Of a DNA stretch of 7,988 bases, positions 5,736 through 7,988 are shown piece by piece. Both the position numbers and the translations under genes were made by a program. Below the pieces are notes generated by a model. It saw only the letters and a list, made by a program, of their open reading frames with translations, ran no database searches and was not told where the DNA came from. Source of the stretch: Thermoflexales bacterium (GTDB lineage: Bacteria > Chloroflexota > Anaerolineae > J036 > Brachytrichaceae); assembly GCA_017998555.1 (NCBI GenBank), contig JAGOCU010000088.1:1-7988 (forward strand), read 5' to 3'. Positions within the stretch are counted from its first letter, which is position 1. Each line of letters starts with the position of its first letter.

Positions 5736-7424
5736 GTGCGTTCATTTAGATTGCCGCTTCTGCTCCTGATTGTGGGCATAGTGGCAATCGCGCTGGTCGT
5801 CGCTCAGCTTGTCGCCCCTCGCGTCAACGACAGGCTTGATGCCGGTCGTTCCTATGTCGAGGGCGTCGCCGGCGCGCCCCAGGCGATCAACCCGCTGCTG
5901 TGCCAGCTTAACGAGGCCGACCGCGATTTGTGCGGGCTGGTCTTTAGTGGCTTGGCCCGGCTGAACGAGGCGGGCGAAGCGGTTCCCGATCTTGCCTCGA
6001 CCTGGGCGATTTCCGAGGATGGGATTACCTACACCTTCAAGTTGCGGCCGGATGCGCGCTGGCACGACGACAAGCCAGTCACCGCCGATGACGTTCTCTT
6101 CACCGCGTCACTCCTCCAGGCCCCCGAGTTCCCCGGCCGGTCCGACATCGGGGCTGCCTGGCAGAGTCTCACCGTCGCCAAGCTGGACGACATCACGGTC
6201 CGATTTGTCTTGCGGGAACCCTTTGCGGGCTTTCTGGACTATGTGACGATCGGGTTGCTTCCAAGACATGTGCTGAGTGGGACCGAGGCCCGCACCCTGG
6301 CTCAGGCGCAATTCAACCTGCAACCCGTGGGCAGCGGCCCCTGGCGTGTCGTCGATGTGTCGGCGGCAGGCAGCCGTGTCTCGGCGGTCGCGCTCGAACC
6401 TTTTGCCGGCTATTACGGCTCCAAACCCGCGCTCGCCCGCCTGACCTTTCGCTACTACGCCAATACTTCGGCGACGCTCGACGCGTTTCAGGCCGGCGAG
6501 GTCGACGGTGTCGCGCGCGTCGCCGTCGTCGATCAGACCCGGGCCGCGGCATTGCCGGGTCTCACCCTCTACACCGCAAAGCTGGCCCGTTACAGCGCGC
6601 TGTTCCTGAATACGCGCAAAGACAGCGGGACCGTGGCTCTGGCCGACAAACAGGTCCGCCAGGCCCTGCTGTATGCGCTTGATCGCGAGAAGATCGTCCG
6701 GGACGCGCTTGCCGGGCAGGGGGTCGTCGCGGATACGCCGTTCATTCCTGACACCTGGGCGTACTCGGATTCCACCCGCAAGTACAGCTTTGATCCCGAA
6801 CGCGCCCGCCAGCTTTTGCGCAGCGCGGGCTACGAACTCGCCACCGATCCACGCTCGAATCAACCTTTCTGGCTGAAGGACGGCGAGGCGATCGCCCTCA
6901 CGTTGTTGCATGCCGACGACCCCACCCGAAAAGCCGTGGCCGAAGCGGTGGTCACACAGTGGCGGGCCCTCGGTATCCAGGTCGTCGCCCAGGCCGTCGG
7001 GCGCAATCTCGAACGCGACTACCTCGCCTCGCGGCAGTTCCAGGTGGCGTTGGTGGAAGTGCCGCTCGATGGCGACCCCGACCAGTACACCTTCTGGCAT
7101 CACAGTCAGGCCGTGCGCGGTCAGAACTACACCGGTTACGACAGCAATGAAGCCGGCGGTTTCCTCGAGGCGGCCCGCCAGACGACCGACAAAGGCCGCC
7201 GGGCTGAGTTGTATCGCCGATTCCAGGACCTCTTCACCGAGGACCTTCCGGCGCTGCCGCTGTATTACCCGACCTACACGTTCGGGGTGACAAGCCGGAT
7301 CAAGGGCGCCCAGGTCGGACCGCTGAACTATGGCAGCGACCGGTTGCGCAGCGTCGGCGACTGGGTCGTCGCGCCGGCCATACCGGCGGCGCCGGCGCAA
7401 CCGGCGGCGACGCCGACCCGCTAG
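5736..7424 (+). CDS. ABC transporter substrate-binding protein, family 5 (peptide/oligopeptide type)
   Basis: A 562-residue extracytoplasmic solute-binding protein of SBP family 5 (DppA/OppA type), which captures peptides or related ligands for an ABC importer. Residues 5-27 form a hydrophobic N-terminal anchor. No lipobox Cys follows it, so a membrane-anchored rather than lipid-anchored form is expected. The family signature PDLASTWAISEDGITYTFKL (84-103) then RPDARWHDDKPVTADDVLFT (104-123) is complete. Further family features are LLPRHVL (174-180), VGSGPWRV (198-205), LLYALDREKIV (311-321), and LPLYYPTY (507-514) near the end, followed by a Pro/Ala-rich tail. Start is GTG 5736, the only start keeping the whole anchor; no Shine-Dalgarno or clear -10 box was found. 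No permease or ATPase is in the window, so its transporter partner, and the ligand, are unknown. Confidence 0.92.
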   Translation: MRSFRLPLLLLIVGIVAIALVVAQLVAPRVNDRLDAGRSYVEGVAGAPQAINPLLCQLNEADRDLCGLVFSGLARLNEAGEAVPDLASTWAISEDGITYTFKLRPDARWHDDKPVTADDVLFTASLLQAPEFPGRSDIGAAWQSLTVAKLDDITVRFVLREPFAGFLDYVTIGLLPRHVLSGTEARTLAQAQFNLQPVGSGPWRVVDVSAAGSRVSAVALEPFAGYYGSKPALARLTFRYYANTSATLDAFQAGEVDGVARVAVVDQTRAAALPGLTLYTAKLARYSALFLNTRKDSGTVALADKQVRQALLYALDREKIVRDALAGQGVVADTPFIPDTWAYSDSTRKYSFDPERARQLLRSAGYELATDPRSNQPFWLKDGEAIALTLLHADDPTRKAVAEAVVTQWRALGIQVVAQAVGRNLERDYLASRQFQVALVEVPLDGDPDQYTFWHHSQAVRGQNYTGYDSNEAGGFLEAARQTTDKGRRAELYRRFQDLFTEDLPALPLYYPTYTFGVTSRIKGAQVGPLNYGSDRLRSVGDWVVAPAIPAAPAQPAATPTR

Positions 7425-7728
7425 GAACTCCCAACAAGACCATTTCGACAGGTGAACTTCTCCGCACGACGGACGCCGGGCGGGGAAGATCGCCTCCCGA
7501 GGTGGTTCCGGGGTGAGATGAAGTCTGGCCGGATGGGTGGCCAACTGGCGGTAGACAGGACGGCCGGGATGCCGTCACAATAGTTGTTTGAGCAGCGCCG
7601 CTATGGCCCGCGCCACGATGCGTGAGCGGTAGTGTTTGCGCGTCATCACGCGGGCGGGTATTCCCGCGCGCGCGCCGATAGAATACCGGGGTATCCCGGA
7701 AACTTGAACAGGAGCGATTGACAAAATC
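7425..7728 (+). other. Intergenic region and ppdK leader
   Basis: This 304-bp gap shows no protein-coding gene. A 6-bp hairpin (GACGGC 7559-7564 with GCCGTC 7571-7576) could mark the end of the binding-protein transcript, but no T-run follows. Closer to ppdK are two near-palindromes, 7655-7666 and 7686-7699, that flank a TAGAAT box (7679-7684). The middle portion (about 7440-7560) is GC-rich with several short inverted repeats (for example TGGCC/GGCCA). I compared it by eye with tmRNA, RNase P, SRP and cobalamin-riboswitch patterns and found no match. Confidence 0.5.
7655..7699 (+). promoter_or_regulatory. Candidate ppdK promoter with two flanking palindromes
   Basis: TAGAAT (7679-7684) sits in the 12-mer GCCGATAGAATA, which also occurs at 3831-3842 as the -10 region of the LysM-CAP gene. 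The predicted transcription start is near 7691, giving a leader of about 38 nt. CGGG-TATT-CCCG (7655-7666) and CCGGG-GTAT-CCCGG (7686-7699) lie on either side, with centres 32 bp apart, about three helical turns. Such spacing would suit a dimeric repressor, but no regulator is identified. No good -35 was seen. Confidence 0.4.
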
Positions 7729-7988
7729 ATGGCAGTGAAAACCGCAAAAAAGACGGCCGCACGCAAGGCCGCGCCCGTGAGCAAGGCGAAGACAGCCGCG
7801 CGACAGTGGGTATTTCTGTTTACCGACGAGAAGGCCATTACGAAAGTGGCCCCGACCAACGATGACGTGCGCAACCTGCTCGGCGGCAAGGGCCGCGGCT
7901 TGTTCGACATGACCCGAGCCGGTCTGCCCGTGCCTTCCGGCTTCACCCTCTCGACCGAAGTCTGCAAGGAGTTTGTCAAGGCTGGGAA
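7729..7988 (+). CDS. ppdK: Pyruvate, phosphate dikinase, N-terminal part
   Basis: The first 86 codons of a gene that leaves the window. The segment WVFLFTDEKA (27-36) followed by NLLGGKGRGLFDMTRAGLPVPSGFTLSTEVC (49-79) is the start of the nucleotide-binding (ATP-grasp) domain of PPDK. Lys54 aligns with the ATP-contacting Lys22 of the Clostridium enzyme. PPDK interconverts pyruvate, ATP and phosphate with phosphoenolpyruvate, AMP and pyrophosphate in the cytoplasm. Unusually, about 26 residues rich in Lys, Ala and Arg precede the domain (MAVKTAKKTAARKAAPVSKA onward). The start ATG 7729-7731 has AGGAG (7710-7714) 14 nt upstream, a long spacing; a GTG at 7735 would be even farther. Related phosphoenolpyruvate synthases share the motif, but the WVFxF-type lead-in favours PPDK. 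Confidence 0.88.
   Translation, partial: MAVKTAKKTAARKAAPVSKAKTAARQWVFLFTDEKAITKVAPTNDDVRNLLGGKGRGLFDMTRAGLPVPSGFTLSTEVCKEFVKAG

Noticed and set aside
7443..7452. TTTCGACAGG resembling the tmRNA 5' end
   Set aside because: No tag ORF, tRNA-like 3' half or CCA end follows within the gap.
6108..7544. 478-codon minus-strand ORF antisense to the binding protein
   Set aside because: It overlaps a complete SBP family 5 gene, has no recognisable motif and is explained by high GC content.
7718..7723. TTGACA next to the ppdK start as a -35 box
   Set aside because: A -10 box would fall inside the coding sequence near 7741, where none is present, and it lies at the start codon; taken as coincidence.

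Overview
The window is GC-rich and gene-dense. It carries eight genes or gene fragments: a 3' stub, amtB and glnK (minus), a NamZ/DUF1343 gene (minus), then LysM-CAP, DUF1801, secG and a family 5 solute-binding protein (all plus), and the 5' end of ppdK (plus). The Pro/Thr/Ala linker between LysM and CAP domains, secG followed by a peptide-type binding protein, and several genes without a Shine-Dalgarno sequence but with a TATAAT-like box just before the start codon suggest a Chloroflexota (Anaerolineae-like) bacterium. This placement is an inference from style, not from a marker gene.

Layout. Bases 1-146 hold the last 47 codons of an unidentified protein. It converges on a minus-strand nitrogen operon in which amtB (2222-594) precedes glnK (589-197). 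A 20-bp perfect hairpin lies between the converging ends. The 425-bp gap at 2223-2647 holds the amtB leader and three perfect hairpins, one of them a canonical terminator for the NamZ gene. The NamZ gene (3808-2648) and the LysM-CAP gene (3848-4957) diverge from a 39-bp gap in which each has a -10-like box 6-7 nt before its start codon. DUF1801 overlaps the CAP gene by ATGA. secG follows 10 bp later, with a perfect TATAAT overlapping the DUF1801 stop codon. A membrane-anchored binding protein without permease or ATPase follows secG. A 304-bp gap then leads to ppdK, which runs off the window.

Functions. amtB-glnK is an ammonium channel with its PII gate protein. NamZ and LysM-CAP both point to the cell envelope, one predicted cytoplasmic and the other anchored outside. 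secG is housekeeping secretion. ppdK is central carbon metabolism. I see no defence, mobile-element, CRISPR or biosynthetic system. The most unusual content is non-coding: four long, perfect hairpins with different arms but the same cap (GC-GNA-GC on one strand), one of them inside a coding sequence, and the compact, apparently leaderless promoters.
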